In this document: in pieces, positions 1 through 6,501 of the stretch | How positions within the stretch are numbered: position 1 is the first letter of the stretch | How the letters are laid out: every line of letters starts with the position of its first letter | NCBI GenBank assembly: GCA_964541695.1 | Contig: CAZIRB010000061.1 | Span: 1-13,798 of the forward strand | From: CAZKGE01 sp964541695 | Lineage (GTDB): Bacteria; Bacillota; Clostridia; Christensenellales; CAG-138 | Direction: 5' to 3' | DNA: 13,798 nt | The notes under the pieces: model-generated | Database searches by the model: none | Seen by the model: only the letters and a program-made list of their open reading frames with translations | Told to the model about the DNA's origin: nothing | Made by a program: the position numbers and the translations under genes

Positions 1-19
1 CCAGATTTCCCAAATAAAT

Positions 20-53
20 TTCAGCCCACCGGCAGCTTTGCCGATGGGCTGAA
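20..53 (-). terminator. Rho-independent terminator of the surface-protein gene
   Basis: An outer stem pairs 20-28 (TTCAGCCCA) with 45-53 (TGGGCTGAA). An inner stem pairs 30-33 (CGGC) with 40-43 (GCCG), with a 6-base loop. Read on the minus strand, the stem is followed by a U-rich tail (AATTTATTTG, from 20 down to 11). It lies about 60 bases past the stop codon of the minus-strand gene, which fits intrinsic termination. Confidence 0.75.
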
Positions 54-99
54 CGGCCCGCGCTTCGGCGCGGGCCGTTCGTTGCCGGGATTCCCGGCA
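52..99. repeat. Two further GC-rich inverted repeats next to the terminator
   Basis: The first is a perfect 12-base stem, 52-63 against 68-79, closed by a TTCG tetraloop. It shares its first two bases with the end of the terminator stem. The second is an 8-base stem, 83-90 (TGCCGGGA) against 92-99 (TCCCGGCA). Neither has a T-tract on either strand. They may protect the 3' end of the transcript from exonucleases or be part of a dispersed intergenic repeat. The pairing is seen directly; the role is inferred. Confidence 0.6.
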
Positions 100-110
100 G
101 TTGTTTGAAA

Positions 111-1190
111 TTACGCGCGAACCTTCTTGACGGTCACGGCGGCGGCGGCGACGAGCGCGAGCGCGATCATCACGAAGCCGACCACGGTGGTGGCGTCACC
201 GGTCTGCGGGGGCTCGACGGCCGGAGGAGCAACTACCACGGCGCCCGAGGGGTACACGATCTTCACGGAGGTCTCGAGAATCTTGCCGAAGTAGGTGGTG
301 AAGTGCGCCTGGGTCATGTACTTCGCATCCGCATAGGGGAAGCCGAGGGCGGTGAAGTACGCGTCGAACGCGGCCTTGATCGCGGCATAGCCGGTAGCGG
401 CCGGGGTGATGATGTCGCCGCCGGCAGCGGGACGGAAGGTGATGTCGGCGGTGGTCGCGCGATTCACGAAGTAATGAACATCGTTAATCGTCAGCTCTAT
501 CTCCTTGGTGACGTCGATCTTCTCATTCTTCACCGGGAACATGATGTAATCCTGGGTGCCGGTGGTCAGATCGGAGTAGATGTAGAACTGCGTGATGTTC
601 TCGGCGGCATCGGTGCCGTTCGCATGGATATAGAACTCGTTGACGCCATCCTGGTCATTGTCCCAGGCAAACTGCTGCCAGGGAGCCCAGCCGGAGATGT
701 CTTTCCAGGTGTTGTAGAAGCCGATGGTCGCGGCGGCAACGCCGTCCTTACCCGCGGCAACGCCCGCGGCCCAATACTCGAAACCATACACAACCTTGGT
801 ATCCGGAACGGTTACGCCGCCCACGCCGAAGGTCTTGGTATCGGTTTTGGCATCGAGGCCCAGAGTGTGCGTCGCATCGAGGGTGCCGTTTACAAAATAG
901 TTCACGCTGTTGCCGGCGGAGGTGTTCTCGCCCTTAACCGTCACGAGGTTGGTGAGAGAGAGCTTGTAAACAAGGCCCTTGTTGGCGAGCAGCGCTACGG
1001 TTTCCTTGCTCCTCTCGGCGAGCTTCGGGATGGTGATCTCGACGTAGAAGTGCACGAGCGTGCCCTTCACGACGGGATACATCACGGCGACCTTTTCATA
1101 GAGGCTGCCCAGAACGGAGGTGTTCTCCTCGGTCTCCAGCGCGGTGATCGAGATGACGATGTCGCTGAAGGTCGGCGCGGTGGTCGGGAG
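111..1190 (-). CDS. 5'-truncated cell-wall-anchored surface protein (C-terminal part)
   Basis: The C-terminus has a PQTG motif (residues 293-296 when counted from the GTG at 1085), then a hydrophobic helix and a basic tail ending KKVRA. This is the layout of a sortase substrate, although the residue before PQTG is Pro rather than the Leu of LPxTG. The rest is rich in Thr, Val and aromatic residues, as in extracellular beta-sandwich proteins, and no domain family is recognised. The only conventional start is GTG/ATG at 1085/1082, with a modest AAAAGG upstream, and it would give 324 residues without a signal peptide. Protein-like sequence continues upstream without a stop to about 1190 (for example the segment SDIVISITALETEENTSV), and the frame stays open to 1265 with no ATG, GTG or TTG. 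I read this as the remnant of a longer secreted protein whose 5' part was lost. A non-standard start is less likely. Confidence 0.6.
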   Translation of the reverse strand, partial: LPTTAPTFSDIVISITALETEENTSVLGSLYEKVAVMYPVVKGTLVHFYVEITIPKLAERSKETVALLANKGLVYKLSLTNLVTVKGENTSAGNSVNYFVNGTLDATHTLGLDAKTDTKTFGVGGVTVPDTKVVYGFEYWAAGVAAGKDGVAAATIGFYNTWKDISGWAPWQQFAWDNDQDGVNEFYIHANGTDAAENITQFYIYSDLTTGTQDYIMFPVKNEKIDVTKEIELTINDVHYFVNRATTADITFRPAAGGDIITPAATGYAAIKAAFDAYFTALGFPYADAKYMTQAHFTTYFGKILETSVKIVYPSGAVVVAPPAVEPPQTGDATTVVGFVMIALALVAAAAVTVKKVRA

Positions 1191-1228
1191 CGCTGTTCGA
1201 TGAAGGCCGGCAGCCTTTTGCGCGCCTT

Positions 1229-1257
1229 TTGAAGTTTGCGCAAAAATATGGTATAAT
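1229..1257 (+). promoter_or_regulatory. Extended -10 promoter of the beta-helix lipoprotein gene
   Basis: A -35 element TTGAAG (1229-1234) and a perfect -10 TATAAT (1252-1257) are separated by 17 bases, and TGG just before the -10 makes it an extended -10. Transcription would start near 1264, giving a leader of about 22 bases. The spacer contains a perfect 10-base palindrome, TTTGCGCAAA (1235-1244), which could be an operator. Confidence 0.75.
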
Positions 1258-1285
1258 TTATAACATCATATGTTGGAGGCATCCT

Positions 1286-3535
1286 GTGAAAAGGACTGTA
1301 ACTCTGCTTGTTTGCATTTTGCTCTCGCTGCAGATCTGTGCCTGTGATCAGACCAGGGGCGTGCCTGAGGGTACCGATAGCGGCTTTGAAGAAACTCCAA
1401 CCGCAACAACAGATCCGGTTGGAGAGCCGGCCGCAACGATAGAACCTACGGATAACCTCGAGGTCTTGCGGGCTTTGGAATACGGATGGGTTCCCGATGA
1501 TCTCAAAAGCGATTGGGATGCGCCGATTCAGTTTTCGGAGTTCTGCGGGCTTTTGCAGAATATTATTACAGATATTGACGCGTCGAAGCTATCCGAATGG
1601 AACAGCTTTTCCTTGATGGCAAATCATAGCCAAAAAGAAATGCTCATCGGCGACGCGATGGCACCCGCATATTACGCTGCAAGCCTGCTGGGTTATGGTT
1701 CCGAACCGCAAGGCGATTGGCTTAGGCTATCGGATTACGGTTCCAGTACGGACTGGAGCTGGGACGGCGTCATATCGGTTTGGGAGCTTTTGCCGCGATC
1801 CGCCAATCCGTCTCCGTTCAAGGATCACTCTGACGATACGGAACCGGCGGGATGCGACTATAATACCGCGGGATATTTTTGGTGCAGGGCGCAGTATTCC
1901 CGCGTAGACGGAGAGCCCGTGCTCAGAGCGGACGATGCAACCTTGAAAACGGCGCTAACCAGGGAGGGCGGCATCGCCCTTGCCGCCAGGCTGTATGAAA
2001 GCATGCTGCCGGTTGCGGAAACAGAAACCTGTTCCGAGGCGCTGGAGATTCTGGCGAACGCGGATGCGTGGAAAACCTCGTTTTTCAATAACGCTCGGGA
2101 AACACAATATACGGGAACGGCATATTACGTGTCAAATTCGGGAAACGATGCCAATGACGGGCGCTCGCCTGAAACAGCCTGGGCTACGATTGAGAAAGCG
2201 GTCGGCAAAAAGTTGAAGGCCGGCGATGCGATTCTGCTGGAACGGGGCGGTACATGGTATGTTCATATTTCCGAGGAGTGGGGGTTAACGTCGGCTGCGC
2301 TCAGAGTAAAGCAGGGCGTTACCGTAGGCTCTTACGGGCAGGGAGCGCGCCCCGTCGTACGCGGAGACGCTCCGGATTCTTCCGATCCGGCGAGTTGGTC
2401 TCTGTGGCATGAAAACGACGGAGTCCGCATTTGGACATTCGCGCGTGATCTGCGGGATTGCAATGTTATCGTGTTCAATTCCGGCGAAAAGTGGGCGGAC
2501 AAGATCATGCCCTACTGGAATGGAACGGATTATGTCAATAAGGATGGATCGATCTTTGACGTGCCCGCGGCGCTGGATCGCGACCTGACTTTCTGTTCGC
2601 TTCTTGATATTTCGGGGGAGCCGGTGGATGTGGATATCGCGAACGGCGTCTATACCGGCGCGCTCTATTTGCGCTGCGATGCGGGGAATCCCGCCGAAGT
2701 GTTTTCCGAGGTCGCCGTTCCCCAGGTACCGACGGGATTCTATCAATTCAGCGATTCAACGATAGACGGGCTCGACCTTCGCTATTTTACGTGCATCGCG
2801 GCCACGCTTGACGCTTACGACGGCTATTCGGGAATGACGCTGAAAAACAGCGAAGTGAGCTGGTGCGGCGGATTGCTCCACAATTACGGGGAAAACGGAG
2901 CTCTTCCGGAAGGCGTTCGCAAGCCGTACGGAGCCGGCGGCGCGATCCAGTCTTCCGGCATCGACATCACCGTATCGGGCAGCTATATCCACGATTGCGG
3001 CCCGATGACCATTATTGTAACCGTGCACGGGGATCAGCCCCGGATGTATCGATTTGAGAATCAACTGATAACCGGGAACCTGATGGAGCGTTGCGGCGCG
3101 GGCCTGCACTGGGCCGATCTCGCGAGGATGGACAATGCGCAGGCGGAAGGATTTATCTCCAATCTTGAATTTTCCAACAACATGGTTATGTACAGCGGTA
3201 CGGGCTGGGTGAACGGAATGATCGCGCAGATCGACGGCACAAAATCCCTGTTCGTCTCCGCGATCGAGGATCTGATGGGGGCCAGCAACAACGACGGTAT
3301 TTATATCAGGAACAACGTCTTTTATTTGAGCGGGCAGGCGTTGTTGAAATACACCGACCTGATGGGTGACTCGGACCAGGCTGCAAACGCGCGCCCGGTG
3401 TTCTCCGGCAATACATACGCGCAATACGAAAACGGATGGCTGGCCGAATGGAACGGCGATCTCAAACCGATTACGGAGGCCGTTATCCGAGACATTCTGG
3501 GTGATACGACCGGAACGGTTGTTGTCGTTAACTAA
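1286..3535 (+). CDS. Lipoprotein with right-handed parallel beta-helix domain
   Basis: The chosen start is GTG at 1286, six bases after GGAGG (1275-1279) and just downstream of a strong promoter. The frame is open further upstream, but that part lies in the promoter. The 749-residue product begins with a lipoprotein signal whose lipobox is ICAC (modified Cys 20), followed by a Thr/Pro/Glu-rich linker to about residue 57. Residues about 60-240 resemble degenerate S-layer-homology repeats (GWVPDDL, then TREGGIALAARLYESM). Residues 280-292 read YYVSNSGNDANDG, the entry motif common at the start of secreted beta-helix proteins such as polysaccharide lyases. Recurring short strands with Asn-rich turns (IRNNVFY, FSNNMVMYSG) follow to about residue 700. 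It is probably exported, lipid-anchored and binds or cleaves a polysaccharide, but no catalytic triad can be assigned. It stands alone between a terminator and a promoter of its own and is visibly less GC-rich than the operon beyond it. Confidence 0.85.
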   Translation: MKRTVTLLVCILLSLQICACDQTRGVPEGTDSGFEETPTATTDPVGEPAATIEPTDNLEVLRALEYGWVPDDLKSDWDAPIQFSEFCGLLQNIITDIDASKLSEWNSFSLMANHSQKEMLIGDAMAPAYYAASLLGYGSEPQGDWLRLSDYGSSTDWSWDGVISVWELLPRSANPSPFKDHSDDTEPAGCDYNTAGYFWCRAQYSRVDGEPVLRADDATLKTALTREGGIALAARLYESMLPVAETETCSEALEILANADAWKTSFFNNARETQYTGTAYYVSNSGNDANDGRSPETAWATIEKAVGKKLKAGDAILLERGGTWYVHISEEWGLTSAALRVKQGVTVGSYGQGARPVVRGDAPDSSDPASWSLWHENDGVRIWTFARDLRDCNVIVFNSGEKWADKIMPYWNGTDYVNKDGSIFDVPAALDRDLTFCSLLDISGEPVDVDIANGVYTGALYLRCDAGNPAEVFSEVAVPQVPTGFYQFSDSTIDGLDLRYFTCIAATLDAYDGYSGMTLKNSEVSWCGGLLHNYGENGALPEGVRKPYGAGGAIQSSGIDITVSGSYIHDCGPMTIIVTVHGDQPRMYRFENQLITGNLMERCGAGLHWADLARMDNAQAEGFISNLEFSNNMVMYSGTGWVNGMIAQIDGTKSLFVSAIEDLMGASNNDGIYIRNNVFYLSGQALLKYTDLMGDSDQAANARPVFSGNTYAQYENGWLAEWNGDLKPITEAVIRDILGDTTGTVVVVN

Positions 3536-3652
3536 AAGGAACTTGAATCAGGACGCGCAGCGTGCGCCCCGTTCATGCGCGACGCCGCTTCCCAAGTTGC
3601 CCGTTGCGCAAGAATTCCCGGATATCCGGCCAATTTTCTCACCCGCACAGCA

Positions 3653-3679
3653 AAACCCGCCTTTCTTGAAGACGGGTTT
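3653..3679. terminator. Bidirectional terminator between convergent genes
   Basis: AAACCCG (3653-3659) pairs with CGGGTTT (3673-3679), and C-T-T at 3661-3663 extends the stem to A-A-G at 3669-3671 after one mismatch. T-tracts follow on both strands: a short TTTGTT on plus and four T on minus. It sits between the lipoprotein gene and the convergent MerR gene and can serve both. Confidence 0.65.
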
Positions 3680-3765
3680 GTTGGATCAACCGGTGTTGAT
3701 GATAGGACTGAAGGCTTGTCCGTCTGCCGCATAGGATTGCAGAGAACGCCGCAAGCCAAGAGATC

Positions 3766-3806
3766 TGCGCGGATGGATTTCAGATCCGCCCGCGCATATT
3801 TATTTT
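3766..3806 (+). terminator. Second plus-strand terminator at the 3' end of the MerR gene
   Basis: TGCGCGG (3766-3772) pairs with CCGCGCA (3790-3796), and inside it GGAT (3775-3778) pairs with ATCC (3784-3787), with a 5-base loop. On the plus strand the stem is followed by TATTTATTTT. It would stop plus-strand read-through from running antisense into the MerR gene, whose stop codon lies at 3800-3802. Confidence 0.6.
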
Positions 3807-4597
3807 CCCATGCCTTCGTTAATCTCTATCCACGCTTTATAATAGTCGTTCCGGTTCCCCTGCTCAAAAGCGGTACAGACGTAGCGCGCGACGATCATCC
3901 CGGTCGATCGACCGAAGGAACGGTAAAACGCACGCAGATCCTGAACGTTGTTCTTGCGTCTGTCCGCGACGTTGACCCACATGGCGCACAGCGCGAAAGT
4001 ATGCTGTCCGGGCTGATAGCTCCAGACGCTTTGCTCGTCCGGCTCGGGCCGCGAGGGTACCCAGCCCCAGATTTCCCGGTGCTCGTCGCCGCCGTCGGGC
4101 AGGAACACCGTGCCGAACTGATACTGCCCTGCGAAATACTTGCGCCATGCCACGGGGTCGTTGAGCTTTTTATGGGGGATGATCTGCATGACATCCGGCT
4201 CCGAAAGGATGATCTCCCGGGCGTTGCATATCTCGTTGAACTCGCGCATGAGTTCCCGCGTGGCCCTCACCTTGCCCAAAACCTCCTCGAGCTTTCGTAT
4301 CTGCTCCGCGATGGCGTCGCTGCGCCCCGCGTAAAGCGTGCCGAAGCCCGCGAGGCTCATGCGCGGGGATTCGCGCATGCTCTCGAGCGACATGCCCATG
4401 CTCTTCATCAGGACGAGGTCCGAAATATCCAGCAGGGCCTGATAGTCGAAATCGCGGTAGTTGTTGCCGCGGTTTCGGCCTGGCCGGAGCAGACCTTCCT
4501 TCTCCCAGAAGCGGAGCGTGGAGGCGTTTATGCCGAAAAGCTTCGCCATACTGCCGATGGACAGCCTTTGGTTTTTATCCCACGACTTGAAATCCAC
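3800..4597 (-). CDS. MerR-family transcriptional regulator
   Basis: The 265-residue product has an N-terminal MerR-type winged helix-turn-helix (residues about 12-75, with the family signature SIGSMAKLFGINASTLRFWE). A likely dimerising coiled coil follows (about 92-122). The C-terminal domain (about 130-265) ends in the segment YYKAWIEI and is suggestive of a GyrI/BmrR-type effector-binding fold, although that assignment is tentative. I chose GTG at 4597 because AGAGGAG lies six bases upstream. An in-frame ATG at 4636 has no ribosome binding site. The gene is divergent from the transport operon and shares its upstream region, whose promoter has the long spacer MerR proteins need. It is therefore probably the local activator, responding to the imported compound or a product. 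A possible minus-strand -10 (TAGAAT, 4667-4662) touches the operon -35 element, so the regulator may also control itself. Confidence 0.9.
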   Translation of the reverse strand: MDFKSWDKNQRLSIGSMAKLFGINASTLRFWEKEGLLRPGRNRGNNYRDFDYQALLDISDLVLMKSMGMSLESMRESPRMSLAGFGTLYAGRSDAIAEQIRKLEEVLGKVRATRELMREFNEICNAREIILSEPDVMQIIPHKKLNDPVAWRKYFAGQYQFGTVFLPDGGDEHREIWGWVPSRPEPDEQSVWSYQPGQHTFALCAMWVNVADRRKNNVQDLRAFYRSFGRSTGMIVARYVCTAFEQGNRNDYYKAWIEINEGMGK

Positions 4598-4667
4598 AAT
4601 GTACTCCTCTCCCGTGCGGTTTCGCGCTGAAATCATATATTATGCATAAAAATGAATAAAGATTCTA

Positions 4668-4698
4668 TTGACATTCAACCTGCTTTAACGTTTATGAT
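4668..4698 (+). promoter_or_regulatory. MerR-type operon promoter with 19-base spacer
   Basis: A perfect -35 TTGACA (4668-4673) and a near-consensus -10 TATGAT (4693-4698) are separated by 19 bases instead of 17. MerR-family activators typically work on such over-long spacers by binding a dyad inside and untwisting the DNA. An imperfect dyad, CATTCAAC (4672-4679) with GTTTATG (4690-4696), overlaps both elements, and AACGTT (4687-4692) is a short palindrome in the spacer. The promoter faces the transport operon. Assigning it to the neighbouring MerR protein is inference. Confidence 0.65.
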
Positions 4699-4757
4699 AT
4701 AGTATAACATCAAGTCAGCTTCACAACAACGGCCAAAAAATTGACAGGGAGGAAAAC

Positions 4758-6326
4758 ATGAAGAAGTATCTGAGCCTGATTCTCGTCATCCTCATGCTCG
4801 CCTTGCTTTTCGCGGGATGCGGCGGCGGCACGGGGATGGGCAACGCCAGCGTGCTGTATCACGCAATCAGCTCCGAGCCGTTCATCACGCTCGACCCAAG
4901 CGCGGAGAACTCCAACGGCATCTACATCCTTCAGAACGTGTACGAAACGCTCACGCGCTACAACAGTGAGACGAACCAGGTCGAGCCATGGCTCGCGACC
5001 GAGTGGACCAAGAATGAGGACGGCACAGTCTGGGATTTCAAGCTCCGCGAGGGTGTCACCTTCCACGACGGTACCCCGCTTACGGCTGAAAGCGTGAAGA
5101 GGTCCATCGAGCGCACGGTCAACATGGGCCTCGGCGCGTCGTATATCTGGTCTTCCGTTTCGTCCGTCGAGGCTGTGGACGAGCAGACTGTGCGCTTTAC
5201 GTGCACGCAGCCCGCCGCGGTAGACCTGATTGCCTCAGCCGCGTACGCCGCCTACATCATTTCCGACGCTGCCTGTCAGGAGAACAGCGACTGGTTCAAT
5301 TCACCCGACGGCAACGACGGCGGAACCGGCCCTTACACGATCAAGAGCCTCGCCGCGGGCGACCAGGTCGTGCTCACCGGGTACGACGGATATTGGCGCG
5401 AGTGGGAGGAAGGCTCCTACAAGAACGTTTTGATCAAGAAGAGCATGGAGTCCAGCGCGCGCCGCCAGCTGCTCGAGTCGGGCGAGGCGCAGATCGCCGA
5501 CCGCCTCTCGACCACGGACCTCAAGGCCGTCGCGCAGAGCGACAAGCTGAGCGTGCTCTACGAGACCACCTACGACAATATCATCATCTTCCTCAATACC
5601 GAGAAGGCGCCCATGGACAACGCGGACTTCCGCCGCGCGCTCGCCTATGCCTTCCCGTATCAGGAGGTTGTGGAGAACGTGCTCGAAAACCGCGGCGCGC
5701 AGTCGCGCGGCCTGATTCCCCCAGGTCTGTGGGCGCACAGCGAAGACCTGCCGCAGTATGCCTTCGATCTCGACAAGGCTAAGGAATACCTCGATAAATC
5801 CGGCGTGGATACGGCGAACCTGACGCTCGAGTTTGCAATCCAGTCCGGCACCGCGGAATATCGCGACCTCGCGCAGCTCTGGCAAGTGTATCTCAAGCAG
5901 ATCGGCGTCAACATCGCGATCCGCGAGCGTAACTGGGATTCCCACTGGGAGTACGCCAAGAATCCCAACCCCGCGGAGAGGCAGGACATGTTCATCATGA
6001 TTTGGTGGCCGGATTACGCGAGCCCCATTTCGTGGTTCCAGAGCCTTGTGCATTCCGAGGAGGACATTTTCTTCAACCTTTCCTATATTAAAGACCCCGC
6101 GCTCGACGCCAAGATCGAGGAGGCGGACCGCCTCACCGCGACGGACCGCGCCGCCGCCGAGCAGCTCTACATCGAGGTGCAGCAGAAAGTGCTCGACCAG
6201 GCGTACATGATCTTCCCGTATGACCGCGTCGAGGCCGCCGTCGTTTCCAATTCGATCGAAGGGTTCGACCGCAGCCCCGCTTACCCGACCGCCGTGCAAT
6301 ATTTCGACATCGTCAAGGCAAAATAG
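4758..6326 (+). CDS. ABC transporter substrate-binding lipoprotein, oligopeptide type (SBP_bac_5)
   Basis: This 522-residue protein is of normal length for the family. It starts at ATG five bases after AGGGAGG (4746-4752). It has a lipoprotein signal with lipobox LFAGC (lipid-bearing Cys 21) and then the SBP_bac_5 pattern: an ETLTRY segment, PWLATEWTKNEDGTVW, then LREGVTFHDGTPLTAESVK, as in DppA/OppA and NikA. The C-terminal lobe carries the family's DYASPISW-like segment. It would sit outside the membrane and hand its ligand to the permeases encoded next. Binding proteins of this family carry di- and oligopeptides, glutathione, nickel chelates or opines, so the ligand cannot be read from the sequence. 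The enzymes downstream point to a hydantoin, amide or amino-acid derivative. It is the first gene of the operon, 175 bases ahead of the first permease. Confidence 0.93.
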   Translation: MKKYLSLILVILMLALLFAGCGGGTGMGNASVLYHAISSEPFITLDPSAENSNGIYILQNVYETLTRYNSETNQVEPWLATEWTKNEDGTVWDFKLREGVTFHDGTPLTAESVKRSIERTVNMGLGASYIWSSVSSVEAVDEQTVRFTCTQPAAVDLIASAAYAAYIISDAACQENSDWFNSPDGNDGGTGPYTIKSLAAGDQVVLTGYDGYWREWEEGSYKNVLIKKSMESSARRQLLESGEAQIADRLSTTDLKAVAQSDKLSVLYETTYDNIIIFLNTEKAPMDNADFRRALAYAFPYQEVVENVLENRGAQSRGLIPPGLWAHSEDLPQYAFDLDKAKEYLDKSGVDTANLTLEFAIQSGTAEYRDLAQLWQVYLKQIGVNIAIRERNWDSHWEYAKNPNPAERQDMFIMIWWPDYASPISWFQSLVHSEEDIFFNLSYIKDPALDAKIEEADRLTATDRAAAEQLYIEVQQKVLDQAYMIFPYDRVEAAVVSNSIEGFDRSPAYPTAVQYFDIVKAK

Positions 6327-6484
6327 GGACGGATTCCGACGGCCGCGGCCTGGTGTCCGAGGGCGTTTTCCGCCCGGGGGCCATTGTCCTCCCGGCATCC
6401 GGCCGAGGCCGTCAAAACTCAACCAAGTTTCCCCTCGAACTGCGGGGCGGACGCAAGCCCGTTGCGCCGCCCCGCGTCCAGTCT
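6327..6484 (+). promoter_or_regulatory. Highly structured intercistronic RNA between binding protein and permease
   Basis: This 175-base gap holds no gene but much potential structure. A 13-base stem with one mismatch pairs 6338-6350 with 6401-6413. It encloses a hairpin, GGGCG (6361-6365) with CGCCC (6371-6375). A second, separate hairpin pairs 6442-6450 with 6467-6475 perfectly, and 6452-6456 with 6462-6466, with one bulged A and a 5-base loop. No T-tract follows, so it is not a standard terminator. Such structures between binding-protein and permease genes often shield the upstream mRNA and keep the binding protein in excess. That role is inferred here. Confidence 0.6.
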
Positions 6485-6501
6485 GGAGGTGACGAAGGCG
6501 A

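Noticed and set aside
105..1232. Long open frame on the plus strand opposite the surface-protein gene
   Set aside because: Its translation is Gly-, Arg- and His-rich with no family resemblance, and it lacks a ribosome binding site. The minus strand encodes a clear anchor signal. It is a GC-driven shadow.
3532..3759. 75-residue minus-strand frame in the convergent gap
   Set aside because: It spans a terminator stem and several palindromes, has no ribosome binding site, and matches no family I recognise. More likely non-coding.
3575..4630. 351-residue plus-strand frame across the MerR gene
   Set aside because: It is antisense to a clear MerR-family protein, crosses two terminators and has low-complexity translation.
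4598..4636. ATG at 4636 as the start of the MerR protein
   Set aside because: It has no ribosome binding site. GTG at 4597 has AGAGGAG six bases upstream and still includes the whole DNA-binding domain.
6442..6475. Rho-independent terminator inside the operon
   Set aside because: The stem is strong but no T-tract follows and the permease ribosome binding site comes directly after. A stabilising or attenuating structure fits better.
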